A stretch of DNA of 64,000 bases from Cryptomeria japonica (Eukaryota; Streptophyta; Pinopsida; Cupressales; Cupressaceae): positions 718,847,867 to 718,911,866 of the forward strand of contig NC_081413.1 of NCBI RefSeq assembly GCF_030272615.1. Direction: 5' to 3'. The translations under genes were made by a program, and so were the position numbers. Below the pieces are notes generated by a model that saw only the letters and a list, made by a program, of their open reading frames with translations, was not told the DNA's origin and ran no database searches. This document shows positions 10,878 through 24,189 of the stretch, piece by piece. Position 1 is the stretch's first letter; each line of letters starts with the position of its first letter.

Positions 10878-13800
10878 CTCTGCTTATATAAATGCCCAAC
10901 TAAATGCTGGTTAGATGTTTAAGTTTTGCATCACGAAGACTTTTCTTCTGTTTTTTTTATGGCTGTCATTGACTTACTGTCTACATTATCATTCATATTA
11001 TAGTTGGCTTGAATTTTCTACAATTTTTTCCTATATTTTCTGATTGCAATCAATTAACTGGTTAAATTATATATCAGGCAGTGTCATACACTCACTTTCT
11101 TTCTTATAAATTTTTCTATAATTTAGTAAATAATGCTTGAGTTTTTAGTTTTATTTATGTATGTTTTTTTACTAGAATTAGAATTAAAAGTAATTGTTTT
11201 TTCTATTTGAATCAAAAGTAATTGTATATTTGATTGTGTTTTTAATTTTGATTGTGTATGTTTTGTTATTTGAATCAAATGTAATCGTGTATTATGTTGG
11301 TTTCTGATTTTAATTGTGTATAGTTTTCTATTAGAATCAAAAGTAATCTTGCATTATGATTGTTTTTTATTTTAATTGTGAATCAAAAGTGATTTCAAAT
11401 TTTGAGCAATGCATGTGCATGGGACTATTAGGTAATAGTATGATTGGGAATATGTAAAAAAATCATTCAAACAAGTGGTAAACGAGAAAAATATATGTTT
11501 TAATATTTATTATATTATTTATTTTTCATTATTGTTGATTATGGTAATAATGATTTAATATTAAACTATAATTTAGATGTTTTAATGATTGACTTTAACT
11601 TATTTTTATATTATTATTATAATTGATATGAATTTTCCATAATATTATGAAATAATGTATGATTATTCTTTATTTTGATTATATATATAATTTTTAATTA
11701 AAATTAAAAAAAAATCACACACTACATTGTTATCAATTTGATCAAAAGATGCACCTAGTCTCTTTATACTTAAAAAAAAATGGTCTCATTGAAAAATATT
11801 CCTAGCTTAAGCTTTAAAATTTGGAGTAATGCACCTGTGTGAGACTATTAGATAATTCACACAAGTGGTGAAAGTAAATAAAGTATTGTAAACATTTATT
11901 ACATTATTTAATTTATTGTTATTGTTGGTAGTAATGGTGGTGGTTTATTATTGAGGGTATGTTAGATGATTTAAGAGAGAGTGAGATAAGTACAAAATGT
12001 TTGTTTATAAGAAAGTTTAGAGAAGAAATGTCTTTATCTTTTTATTTTATTGTTTTGTACTTATTATTTGTTGTTATTAAGAATTATATAATATTATATG
12101 TTATTGATTGTTTTAACATTTTCATTCTTAGATTTAGTTGTTTCTAGATTTTATAAATGTTTCATTTATCTATATTTAATAGATAAATAATAATAAGATT
12201 TATAATAATACTTTGAAAAGGTAAACATGTTATCTTTTGATATAAAATATTTTTTTTAGACACTAACTTCAACACAAACAAAAAATTCTAATTTTTATTA
12301 TTATAATTTTAAAAAGATGTTAGATAAAAATTATTATATTTCAAATTTAGAATATCTAACAATCTATATTTTTAATGAGAATTATTTAGATCAAAAAACA
12401 TTTTTAAATTATTTTTTATATTTTTATAATTTCTTTAAATAAAAAAATATAATAATTATTTTATGTATAATAAAAATATAATAAATCATATGCATCATTT
12501 AAAAAATCAAATTATAAAATTTTAAAATCAAAATTAAATTATAATACAACACACATGAATTAATATTTTGTGAGACCTACTAATCAAAATTCTAACAGCC
12601 CAATTATAACCTCTACTTACATAAACTCCCCTTGTGATATTCAATTAGACATTAATATCAATAATTTAGAAACTCCTTTACCTAAATCCACCAAAAACTA
12701 ATTATCTCAAAATATCTCTTTTATAATACTCTGTTTATATAAATATCCTTAAAATGTGGTTATTAGAGTTTAAGTTTTGCATTAAGAAGATTTTTTTTCT
12801 TTCTTTCATACACCTTCTATTCTTTAATGGTTGGCATTAACTTAATATCTACATTATTTGGTTTTAATTATGCATATTTTATTTATTAAAGTAAAAAGAA
12901 ATCATACTCTACATTATTAGTAATTTGACTGAGAGATGAAACTCATCTATTAATACTTCTCATTTGAGAATATAAATCAAACAATTAATGAAAGAATATA
13001 TATTTAAAATATGTATTATATTATTTAATATCTTATTGCAAGTAATGGTATAATATTAAGAATAATTTAAAAAATTTAATGATTTTTTTTTTCAATAAAA
13101 GTGGATTATTTCACTAAACTTTTTTATTAATATTTTTTATTTCTTACACAAGATTCAAAGATAATACGGGAGGAAAGAATCTTGGGAAGAAAACCTACCA
13201 TCACAATTCATAAAATAAATCTATAGTATCTAATGGATCAGTTTATACACCCCGCCCAAAACCACATACAAAATGCGGCCACAACACAACTCATTTTCAA
13301 ATGTAGACTCCAAAGCCCTGTGCCAAATCCCATGAGCCAAAAACCTTCCTGCCAAAAAATAAAGTATCAAAAAACCTGAAATAATTATCATCATAAAATT
13401 TTACTTAACAAAATCACATAACTATTGCTGCAAACCTTCCCATACCCTAGAAGGAATTAACTTATTAACTTCTCTGCAAATTCCAACAATTCGATTTCTT
13501 TTTCATAACCGCATAATTGTTAGTTTTAAATTAGCTCGAATAAAATTAACATACTATCTATATCATTATTATAGTTGGTATGAGTCTACAATTTTAAAAT
13601 TTCAGCAACACATGTTGACTATGGCCAGTTGTCTTGCTTCATTTTGTAACAGTGTTTTGTTTGTGGGTTTCGGTTTCTTACAAAAATTGAGTGTTTGAAT
13701 CTCTTTAAAATCTATTGTTCAAGGTTTCAAGTCCTTCCAAAATCTATTTTTCCTCTTAACAAAATAATTCAAATGAATAACCAAGAAAATAAATTATTTT

Positions 13801-14070
13801 TAAAATTTATTATATTAGTTATTATTTTATTTTATTTTTCTTTTGGTGGTGGTTCAATATTAAGTCATCTTAAATGTTTTAAGAGATATAGAGAGATAAG
13901 TTGAAAACTATGAAATGTAACATCTTTGTTTATAAGGATTTTTAATGAAGAAATGTGTTTCTATCTTTTAATCTTATTATTTTGTAATTTTTATATTTTT
14001 TTTGTTATTAAAGATTTTATAATATTTATGTGTTATTCAAGTTTTTTTAACATTTGTATTTTTATGATAT
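10878..14070. repeat. old collinear duplication of an AT-rich segment
   Basis: Landmarks near 10885-11000 (CTTATATAAAT, TTTAAGTTTTGCAT, TCTACATTAT) recur at 12728-12860. Landmarks at 11880-12140 (GGTGGTGGTT, GAGATAAGT, TTTGTTTATAAG) recur at 13840-14060. The offset is about 1.85-1.9 kb in both cases, so a long segment was duplicated in direct orientation and then diverged. Partial third copies of some blocks occur near 11400-11590, 11815-11890 and 12890-13080. No coding content; the origin is unknown. Confidence 0.55.
11176..11395. repeat. minisatellite, period about 62-65 bp
   Basis: About 3.5 degenerate units each begin GAATCAAAAGTAAT and contain ATTTTAATTGTG-like segments, lying inside the larger AT-rich duplication. 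Confidence 0.65.
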
Positions 14071-16680
14071 ATTTTTGAAGTGTTTAATTTATCTATATTT
14101 AATATAATTTTCTTATCTCACATTAGAAAATTTTAATTATTTAAGATACACATATATATCATAATATTATATAAATATTTGAACCCTAATTTCTCCAATT
14201 TTAATGGAGGATAATTTTAATTTTCTACACTCGCCTCATTTCAATATCTTTGTTTAAAAGTTACATATTGATTTAAAAAACATCTAGTTGTTCAATCACA
14301 ATAAAAAAATTATATTAATAAAAAAGTTATCATTGATTTTTTTTTTTTTAATGGTATAAGGAAAAAATGTTGTCACGTATTCTAAAATTTAATCACTGAT
14401 ATGAAATTTAGAATAGTATGTTTCCTTGGATTTCTATAAAAATTTAAGAGGTTATTTTTTAAAATATACACTATTTGAAATATATGTATTATATTGGTGT
14501 TTTATTTATCTTATTTTGAGAATAAGATAGTCCTAGGTTTCAACCTATCATTCTCACACACAAATATATATCACCTTAAAAGGAAAGCCTATATCTCCTC
14601 TTTGAGATTTTCCATTCTTAGAATTAGACTATGAGAGTTGTTATACTTTTTTTTATATAACCAAATTTGCGACCATGTACTCTTAATTTAAACCTTTTTT
14701 CCCACCCTCTTGAGCTAGCAATTATAATTTACTAATCATTACTTGTCAATTCATGCATTAATTTGCTTAAATTAGTCATCTAGTATCTTATTTCTAAAAG
14801 GAAAATTATAAGACATTAGTAATAAAAATCTAGGAAAAAAGAAAAAAGAAACTAAGTAAAATCACATTATTAAAATTAGGTCTATTAGGTTTATATCATC
14901 ATCAATAGATACTACATTATTATAGGCATTAGGCATCCTTTTATTGTGTGTATTTTTTCTTGTTCATATGTAATAGGAGATTGATTATTATTAAAGAAGT
15001 CAAAATATTTTTTTCTATTTATGTAATGAAATAAAAGGTTCTCAACACTATTGAATTTCTAAATAAAGGTATATATATGAAAGATTTTTTTTTTAATTCA
15101 AGAGAAAGGATACAATTATGCCAAAAATAATTGATTATGGTAAGATGAATAATACTATACTTAAGGTTCCATATTATGTAGTAGAAACATCAATATATCT
15201 TTGTTGCCTACATGCCATTTTGGTAGTAGAAATAATGTAGTAGCATCCAAATTCAAAGAGCAATATTATATCAGCTAATAGTGTGTTTTTATGTTTTTCA
15301 TCTCATGTTGGTGTTTTCATATGTTTCTATCATTTATGTTCATTGTAATTACATTTTCTTGATTGAAATTATAATCTAGTGAAAGTCACTAGAAATAGAG
15401 ATGTGTCCAACTATCATAAAGATTTGAACTTAGCATATAATACACATCATGAACATGTCCATGTGTATTTGGTGACTTATTAGAAATCATGCCATGCTTT
15501 TATTATTAAATAGTTTTATGGTTGGATAGCATGCCAAAGTGTTTAATTCATACCCCAAAAGCTTAGTTATGTAATTCTTGGTCCTACAAGGTTCATATGA
15601 AAGACCATATAAATTTGTAAGGTCAATATCTTCATGACATACATGCAAAGATAGTCATTTTATAAATTTCAAGGAGATGTACCCATTTCCAATTTCCAAG
15701 GAAAATTCAAGTTGAAACCATTAGATAAGGACCTAGATTAATCTTATAAAAAGCATTGAAGATTATATATCACATTTTTTCTTGGCATCATCTTATTATA
15801 AATATATTATTTATAAATTTTGGTTGAATAAATTCAAATAAAGACTAGGTAGATTAGGAAGCATTGTTTAGAGTTTTCTAGATCTATGTTGTAAATTTTA
15901 TGTTTAAATGTATAAAAAATTATGAAGCTCATGTTCTAATTATATTTAAGAAATAAATTTAATATCATTTTAAGAATTTAAAATATGTATTATGTGAAAA
16001 TATTGTGTATTTTTATTAGCTATTTGATTAGGTGGTTTTTCATTAGACCCCTTAACAATGAATGAGGTAGATAGTATAGAGCTTACAATTGAAAAATAAG
16101 GGGAACATAAGAAGAATAAGTTTAAGTATACTAGACCAAGCATAGTTCTTGTGTTGATATAGCAAAGAAAGAAGGGAAATGTGACTCAAAGTAGGGCTAT
16201 AATTTTTTCAAGAAATGTAAAAAGTGAATATGCCCCTAAAGATTGGAGATAAATAGAAAAAACATAAAGAAGGATAAGACAATTGCAAATGAGATAAGGA
16301 GATAGATGACAAAAAAATGAGGATGGATTCATAAAGATTACCAATTGTAAGAGAATATTTACATAGTGTCCTCCTAGACAACCAACCAAGTTTAATTATT
16401 CCTTTCCTTGTTACTATTTTTCTTGTAATCAACTTATGGTCATAGGGCTATAGATTGTAGATTCAACATGAGAAGAAATGCTTTTACAAGTAGAAATTTG
16501 TTTGCACCTCTTGTTGATTTTAACATGGTATATTATAAATGAATTATAGAAAAATTATACAGAAGTAGCATTAATTCTCCAAAATAGGATAATAGAAGGT
16601 TGTCCCTTAATAAAAAAAGAGAATGATGATTATGATGCATATAAGAAGAGAGAATCTAAGAAGGGATGGAAGATAAAGAA
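14071..16680. other. AT-rich DNA, no gene recognised
   Basis: Neither strand has a convincing coding frame. The last few hundred bases (from about 16040) could be the eroded gag end of the Copia fragment that follows, but I could not align it to any domain. Confidence 0.45.
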
Positions 16681-16689
16681 ATAATAATA

Positions 16690-16981
16690 GAAAGTAGAGA
16701 ATTTTCTTCTTGTCTAGGCAGCATTTCATGCTCAAATTGAGAAGAGCATTTGGTGTCTGGATAGTGGCTTCACTAATCATATGATAGGAGAGAAGACTAA
16801 GTTTCTTTCACTGAAAGGTACTAGTAAAGGAGTAGTGAGGTTTGGATCAAATGACACTATAACCATTGTTGGAAAAGACACAATCAATTTTGATAATGGA
16901 AAGACAACTACAAAAAATGTGTTGTTTGTTGAGGGACTCAAACATAATTTTCTTAGTGTCAAATAGATGTGTGATAATGGA
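16690..16981 (+). pseudogene. Copia polyprotein fragment (protease / pre-integrase region)
   Basis: The frame contains a Copia-type protease signature, W-x2-D-S-G-x2-x-H-M, at about 16753-16785. The usual Cys and Ser after DSG are replaced by Phe and Thr, but the catalytic Asp is present. It is followed by the conserved block ending in EGLKHNFLSV (to 16966) that links protease to integrase in Copia elements. The fragment then stops. Upstream gag and downstream integrase are absent, so this is a truncated relic unrelated in sequence to Copia-2. Confidence 0.8.
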
Positions 16982-17008
16982 TATTGCAGACACCTAAAAT
17001 TATTCTTT

Positions 17009-17655
17009 TAAATTAAATAAAGGGTATGAGCAGGATCATGGTAGGCCAAGTAGGCTCTTAAGTGGCAATAAAAATAAGAAAAACGGAGTTAGACAACTTG
17101 AGGTAAAAATTTGAATAAGTTACCAACATTATTTCAGAAATATGTAAGAATAGAATCTATAGCAAATTGAATTTAGTTTCTAAGCTACTAGTTGTTTTAT
17201 GAAAAAAATAAAAAATCTATTTGACAAAAAATTGAAATTTCAATGCAGTAGTACTAAAATTTCAGGAGAAAGTTGAGAACCAAGTGTTTCTCTGACCAAC
17301 CACAATTAAACCATAATAGTTTTTTATAATATTTTATATATAAGTAGAAGACGCATGTCTGGATGTGATACAATTTTTTTGTATTTTTTTTAAATAAATA
17401 ATTAATTGTGATTTTTAACTACAATTTTAAAAAAATATAAAATCTCGTATGTCTGACCACCATAACTTGGTCAAAACTTTATGAAACTCATTTTTTTAAT
17501 CCTATACTATATGAATCAGAGAATGTGACGCATGTTTTAGATTCAAAAAATGTGATACAGTTTAAAAGTTATAGATATTTTTCAATCAGGACTTTAGTCA
17601 GAATATCGCCACTTTTTGGCTCCTCATGATCCTGCACATACCCTAAATATTTATT
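17009..17655. repeat. inverted-repeat structure flanked by T/A-rich tracts
   Basis: GGGTATGAGCAGGATCATG near 17021-17039 recurs as an inverted near-copy near 17627-17645, with about 590 bp between. Both arms border TAAATAAATAT-type sequence, and a long TTTATTTAATTAA tract continues to about 17820. This could be a foldback/MITE-like element or a fragment of one. No clear target-site duplication was found. Confidence 0.5.
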
Positions 17656-19712
17656 ATTTATTAAATTATTTTATCCTAATATATTTTATTAATTAAATAA
17701 ATATCTTAATTAATTCACTAAGCCTTTTCTTTCTATTTTAAATAAATATTTATTATTTATTTAATCTCATCCCTTTCCTAAATTAAATAAATAATTTTAT
17801 TTATTTAATTAATTCACTTATCTTTTTCCTCTTTTAATCTCAGCCTTCCAACTTGCTCACATGAATCAAAATTTAAATGCTGAACACACAACAAGATTGA
17901 GAGGGGGGTGAATCAACCTACATCTCTAACACAACTTTCTTTTTTATCTATTAAACTTCAAACCATTGCTAACATATTACTTTAATGAAATCATGAGAGT
18001 ACAAAACATAATAAACTCATGAACACCAAATTTCATAGAAAACTTGAGAAGAGAAAAACCATGGTGAGAATGACACTCATAATATAGATACAAATTATTA
18101 AAATGATTAGGCCACATGCCAAAGAGCTCACTTCTCTAGACTTGCAAGCTAAGGCACACAATCTTCTATGGCAAGATACAAAGGACTTGCAGAACTGAAA
18201 CACACTACTTCAGGGCAAGATACAAAGAGCTGCCAAGAGAGACTCATTGTCTTCTTATAGGAATAGCTGAATAAAAAATGAATAGGATCCCCTGATCATG
18301 AAATTGATCTTGAATCACCATGTAAATTGTCCAATGTAATGGTAAATACAAATAACTGCAAACACTGTTACCAAATATTGTCAAGGCTCTTGTTAATTGA
18401 GTGTCACACACCTTTTCAATCAAATCTATTTGCATATCATTCACATCCAATTCACATAAATTTGAACACATTCCATACATATGTACATCTCAACACATAC
18501 ATTTACTCGTCCTTATATACAAAGATATTAATTAAAACTCTCAATTGATTTGGCCCAAAATAGAGTAATAAAATCACATAAGCTAAGCCATTTGAAGTAA
18601 TAATATCTAATGTGGTCCACTCTAAGATAAAGAGGGGAGCCAAAAACAACATCATGCATCACTCTAAGTTGATAACAATAAGTCACATACCCTAACACAT
18701 ATTCCAAAGCTTGTTCAAAATGAAATGTGTAGATAAACAATAAAAATCAGCAACCAATTGGCCTAAAAAACATTTGCAATACAAATTACCTAATGCAGAT
18801 CTCCACACACCATGGTGAGACCCGAAAAAATATTCCAACATAACCTCCAAGGCATATCCAGACCAAAAAACATATTCCAGACAAGATAATCTATTCGGGT
18901 ACATTGAGACCCAATACAACTGATCATACCAAGCACATACCAACATAACTCATGTAGAATTAAAAAAAACACTAGAGATATGAGCTGGAACACTGCATGA
19001 ACCAACTAATCATGTCCTCCAAAATGCAACACTTGAGTTTGCATATCCAAAAGCCACCAAGTAGATTTTGAACTAGTCTGACAGACACTCTCACTGTTAG
19101 AGAATAGCAACAACCAATCTCATATCATCTGAGCAACTAGAGGACCTACAAACTTGATAGTACACAATTCACATAACATTAAAATTATATCCAAGTCTAC
19201 ATACCATACTCTTCACAATCTAGATCAAAACATTCTTCCACTAAGACATTAAAAACTCTTTCCTACATATTGAAACTTTTGCTACACTGATCTTTTGGAA
19301 ACTCCTCATGTAAGCACATCTTCATTAGATAATGTGACAACATATGAAAACTTAAAGCCAAACCAAATTTACCGCTAAACATCTATTTCCAACTTTATAT
19401 AAGTTACCATAACATCAATGATAGCCTCAACTAAGATACCAATCCAACTCAATAGAAACACCAATCAACACACATTGATATGATACATTTCTGATAACAA
19501 AATTCAACTAAGGCACTGAACAAACTCAACAGTAACACCAATTTTTGACACTCTTGATCAACAGTACAAAATAGAGAAACCTTCGTATACTTGCATGACA
19601 ACATAATAACAGCTCACTTGTTTGTCACCAACTATAACCAACAGTAGTTTGCACAACACAAGACAACTAACCTAGCATCAACTGTAACCAACAATGGTTT
19701 GCATAGAACAAG

Positions 19713-20975
19713 TGTTGTAAGGCTAATCAAAATGAGCTACTTATGTGTTTTTATTTATGTCAACATGCTTTGGTTATCATTAGTGACTACTTGGTGTAAG
19801 TATTTTTGAGTTTTTTGTGCAGTTATGATGGGTAATTTTCTCTACATATCTTCTATGTTGCATATCTACTCTTGCAGTTTAGACATGTTATTAAGATATG
19901 TTTAGAGATTTTATTACTTGGATTTGGATCTCCATATTTCTATGTTGAGGATGTTGTGTTTACTAGTATGGTTGACGATGTTTGACAGTGTTCCATGTGA
20001 AATGCATGCTTTGAATTTCTTCGTGTTACAGTTTCTAGCATTACATTTTTTTAGTTAGGATGATAATGTCCTTAACTTCATTTTATTCAGTTGGCACATG
20101 TTCTTGGGCTTCGAAAGCCTGATTTTCAAGTTTGATGGTGTTTACTCTAAGTTTGGCCAACCTCAGGTGTTTACACTCTACTTTGTTGCTCTGATGATTA
20201 TGGAATTTTGTATAATGTGTTTAATAATCATTTGGGTCCTGAATAAGATGTGTTGTGGTCCACTTTACATTCTTCTCTACCACGAAATGTTTAGTGATGA
20301 CCTAATTTGAATTGCATTCGATTAACTTGCTTAGCTAACCTTGGGAGATTTTACATATGAGAGGTTGATATATAATGTTTCTTGGATAGTGTAATGGGTG
20401 TATGCATATGTGTCTATATGAGTGAAAGAAAGTGGAATAAGGTGAAGGTGTATGAAAGAGGATGTATCTTCCTAACAATTTTATGGTTGGTGTTGAGCTG
20501 GTGAAAAGAGTTGAGTTGTGTGAGCTTTCATGTGTTAGCTACCAGAAGTAGTTAGCTGAAGGTATCTACAGATCTTGCGGTTGTAGAAGTGAATTTGTGA
20601 TGGATTATTTCTCTTTTATTCTTCTTCATTCTTGCAATGAGCCCTCCACCAGTGAGCCTCTTCTTTCTTTCTCTCGAGAAGTGTGCCCTTTGGCAGTGAG
20701 CCTTTCTTTGTAAAAATAACCTTAACCAGTGTCACCCTAACAAGTGTTCATATATTGAGAATTGCTTCTCCATGGTTCTTCCCCTAATAGGGTTTTCCAC
20801 ATAAAATTTGGTGTCTCATTGTGTATGGTGTGCTTGATGTTTCATGTTCATATCTTTCTATGTATTATGTGTTAAAGTTAAGTTATTCCAAATTTGCTTT
20901 GGGAATTAGGTTTAAGATTTTATACAACTGATTCATCCACCCTCTCATTTCTATTGTGTGTTGATATATTCAACA
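19713..20975 (+). mobile_element. Copia-type solo LTR (1263 bp), TSD ACAAG
   Basis: Begins TGTTGTAAGG and ends TATTCAACA, flanked by identical ACAAG copies at 19708-19712 and 20976-20980. Near the right end it carries the family landmarks GGGTTTTCCACAT and CTGATTCATCCACCCTCTC. No internal region is present, so it is a solo LTR left by LTR-LTR recombination. It sits inside the minus-strand LTR of the 17878-22177 element. Confidence 0.85.
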
Positions 20976-21611
20976 ACAAGATTGTACAAGACTATATTTG
21001 AATTAGACCACATGTAGACAAAAGTATTTGACATCAATGACAACATAATTTAGACTTCCAATGATTTCCCCCTTTGTCATTGATGGCAACACTTGTACCA
21101 TCTTCTACTGAAATCTCTCCTCATTTGAAATCAAAGAGGAAGGGAACACATATGAAAATAGACACCTTCCTTCAGATCTATGTCCCCCTAATAGGGACAA
21201 CTCACATTGCAACCACTTTCCTAAAACTAGGGAAACATCTCCTACACTGCTCCCACTAAGAGTAGCCACCACATCAAACTAAGAGACAAAAGAAAAGATT
21301 TGAGTCTCCTACATAATACTTCATCTCATGAATTGATTACCACAAAGAACTATTGTAAAGAATTCTACTTCAACAACAGGTAATGACACTAAATTTTGCA
21401 CCATCTAAACTTCTTTTGTTATCTACATTTCAAATTGATTCCATATCTGAATAACCTCTTTGTTATCTTCATCTAAGATTCATATTCGAAGTACATCATT
21501 CCTAAGCACTCTTTATCAATCTACAATGCTAAAGGAAATTCAACATCTAAATCTTTGAGGGGTGGTTCATAATATTTTTGGGTAGATCTCCCCCTAGACA
21601 CAACATTAATC

Positions 21612-22130
21612 TTAGTTTCTAGAAAATTCGATGCCAACTAAGGGTGCAGATCCCATCATAAACGTATCTTCATCTAATTTATTCATCCATAGTATGTTCA
21701 ACTTCTCTTTAGGATCAATCTTCTTTTCCAAATCAGTAAACTTCTCATTCCTTTCTCTGCAATACTTAGCAATATGCCCAATCTTGTTACAATTATAGCA
21801 TGCCGAACATTGTTGTAGTCCACTTTCATTCAATCTACCATCACCAATCCTTATGAATCTTCCATTAGAGATTTACTCAATGGCCTTGTGTTAATACATA
21901 CTACAAGTATAGCAATATCCCTTGAAAGATTGAACATTCCTATCATACCTTGCATTCATATTTCTATTCCATATTATTCAACTATTGCACATATTAGCTT
22001 TATGACCAAAATTATTACAAGCATAACATTTTTTATTAAATGAATGTGATCCCTTCTAAAATCACATATTTAATATCCAAAATTACTACATGCAAAACAA
22101 TTACCATTGAAAGATAATAAGTACCCGGTT
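21612..22130 (-). pseudogene. multi-zinc-knuckle Gag remnant (minus strand)
   Basis: Reading the minus strand, four spaced zinc-knuckle-like motifs can be seen. Two are intact CX2CX4HX4C (CYACNNFGHKANMC and CYNCNKIGHIAKYC); two are damaged by loss of Cys or His or by stops. Spacing and the Gly/Arg/Asn-rich linkers match the four-knuckle Gag of Copia-1 (31519-32832), so the two are relatives. The frame is broken by several stops. Zinc knuckles bind genomic RNA in the particle. Confidence 0.72.
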
Positions 22131-22177
22131 TGAGTAGAAGACCTCTTAAAATTCCTTTTGTTATGGACCATAGTAAG

Positions 22178-23314
22178 TGTATTGGGGTGATTTGGAATTA
22201 GAGTTTTAATTAAGTTAATAAAACTAGTAACAAGCCAAATTATCCAATAGATATAGCTACAATCCAAATAGGGAAAGGGCTGAAATTCAAATTACATTCA
22301 CTGGTTATTGATAGTTACCCTCTTTCTTGAAATTGGAAGGTAATTGTGAAATTAGGGTAAAACAAAATTAATAATTGAAGTAATTTGGTGAAAGGAAATG
22401 ACTACAGATATCTCATGGAGCCAAAAAATAAGATTTGGGTAGAAGAATATGTTTAGAACCTAATCCTAGAAGTTCAACCTAATTTTTCAAGACTATGTAG
22501 TACAAATTCGCCCTGGTCCTCCAAATTTCGCTCTGTCAAAAGTTGAACCTATTCATTGTTGTCAACTCTATCTAAATCATCGAGTACAACTCCTGAGTCT
22601 ATTCCCTATGGAGAAAAAGAGAGGAAATTTATTCTGGATAGGGATTTGCCTTAGGTCAAACCCTAATTTAGGAATTAACCTTGAAATTGAAACAGTAATT
22701 GAAATAACAACTATAGAAAGATGCTTTCCTTTTGAGGGAAAGTCTAGATCTGAACTTGTCATTGAAATGTATACCTTGATGAAGTTTTGTTTGTTCCTCA
22801 TGCAAGGATTTTAGGATGTCTTTTAGAATGTCTTCAAATAATTTTGATCACTGATGTCATCTTTAATTCATAAACTTGACTTCACTTCTTCTCCAATGCT
22901 TGATAAATGACTGATTTCTTGCTCACTTGAAATGAATTTGCAATTAGGATCATAGAGTTGTTAGATTAGGTTAGGTTTTCAAATGAGAGAAGTAGAACTC
23001 CTTTTATACTTGGCTACTTGAAAATTAATTGAGTTTCTTGAGTAAGCTAACATGAGATCAAATTTCCTGCTCATTTGAGATGACCATTATGAGGACCAAA
23101 AATGGGTCCTAATTGAGAGGACCAGACTGCCTAGTGCCCTGGTCTTGATAATTAGAACTCAGGATTGGAAGGAAGGTAGGGAAGTGGGTAGAAATACAAG
23201 TTTTTAGGTCGTGTGAGCAAAATCAAAATAGACATCAAGCATCGAAAGCTGAAGCACCAAGATGAGGTCTAAGAAAAGTTGAAATTGTATACAGATACAA
23301 TTTATAATGCTACA
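22178..23314 (-). mobile_element. Gypsy-2 LTR (3' LTR, minus strand)
   Basis: Begins TGTATTGGGG and ends GCTACA. It aligns in order, with much divergence, to the LTR of the inner Gypsy element (43577-44820). Shared blocks include GATTTGCCTTAGGTCAAACC, GGAATTAACC, GTGCCCTGGTC and the end ATGCTACA. Its neighbour on the right would be the polypurine tract, but Copia-2 sits exactly there; the Gypsy-2 internal sequence resumes at 29815. Confidence 0.75.
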
Positions 23315-23317
23315 TTT

Positions 23318-23721
23318 TGTTGGCATATGATGAAGCGGTGACAATGTATGTTGTCATTGATGTCAATAAGCTCTCAAGTAGGAGAACCAGTATGCACCAG
23401 TATGAAGATTGGAAGCAGTTATGGTCAACTGGGATGGAGTGGACCGGTGTCGGGATTCACTATATGTGTCTACCGATTGGTAGTCTCTGTTCTGCTCTAG
23501 GGTTTTCGGTATGGCCTGTGCGGTGCAACCGATGGTGTTTTGTGAATGATAAGGATAAGGATCAAGATGCCATGTCAGCCATGTGCATGTGAAGAATTTC
23601 CTTGAGGATCTTGCACGTGAAGATCAAATGCATTGAATGCCTATCTCGGGAATGCACGATTTTCTGAGTGGTGTGTGAAGAGCGTGTGATGGGTTACCAT
23701 TTTCCAGATGTGGTGAAGATT
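23318..23721 (+). repeat. truncated 5' LTR of Copia-2
   Basis: Matches 28442-28845 of the 3' LTR along its whole 404 bp with a few per cent mismatches, then similarity ends abruptly. The next about 470 bp (23722-24190) match neither LTR, so a deletion or rearrangement removed the rest of the LTR, the leader and the gag start. Confidence 0.88.
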
Positions 23722-24017
23722 TTAAAAAATACAAAACCTCATCATCTTTTTAAAACCCTAGACATGATGTCCTTATAAAGGAGTTTGATTTCATGTCGGT
23801 CCAATAGGATTACATTACAAGTTCCTAGGTTCAGTGCATCTAGACACATTTGGTAACATGACACAAAATCACCGACAAACTATCGGTGGATGATAACTCA
23901 TCATAGAAATACTAGTTGGTAACTCATCACAGAGTAATACTGGTTCATATAATTTACCGATTACTAGTTGTCAAAAATGAAGACTGGAAAAATGTTAACT
24001 ACTGCTTTGTTCCTTCG

Positions 24018-24071
24018 TACCACTTGAGATCCTCAAACCACTTGAGGTCTTCATACCGCTTGAGGTCTTCA
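24018..24071. repeat. three-copy tandem repeat, about 20 bp
   Basis: TACCACTTGAGATCCTCAAA and two more copies of (A/T)ACC(A/G)CTTGAGGTCTTCA lie in the sequence that replaced the Copia-2 leader. Confidence 0.75.
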
Positions 24072-24189
24072 GTTAGTTTGTGATTGGTAAGCATCTTCTG
24101 CAAAACATCGATAGTCTAAAGACTATAATACATAATACCAATTGGAACAAATAGCGATTGAGCATAACTCTTACATCAAGAAAGTGTAC

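Larger units (their letters stand above)
17878..22177 (-). mobile_element. Copia-like LTR element remnant, multi-knuckle gag, minus strand
   Basis: The 3' LTR runs, interrupted by a solo LTR, from 17878 to about 21060. Its left end contains the complement of the Copia LTR landmark TGATTCACCCCCCTCTC. A polypurine tract follows (complement of GATTTCCCCCTTTGTC near 21064-21079), then about 0.5 kb and a decayed gag (listed). No protease, integrase or reverse transcriptase lies between gag and the polypurine tract. The 5' half is missing where the Gypsy-2 LTR begins at 22178. The layout suggests a non-autonomous gag-only element like Copia-1. Confidence 0.6.
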
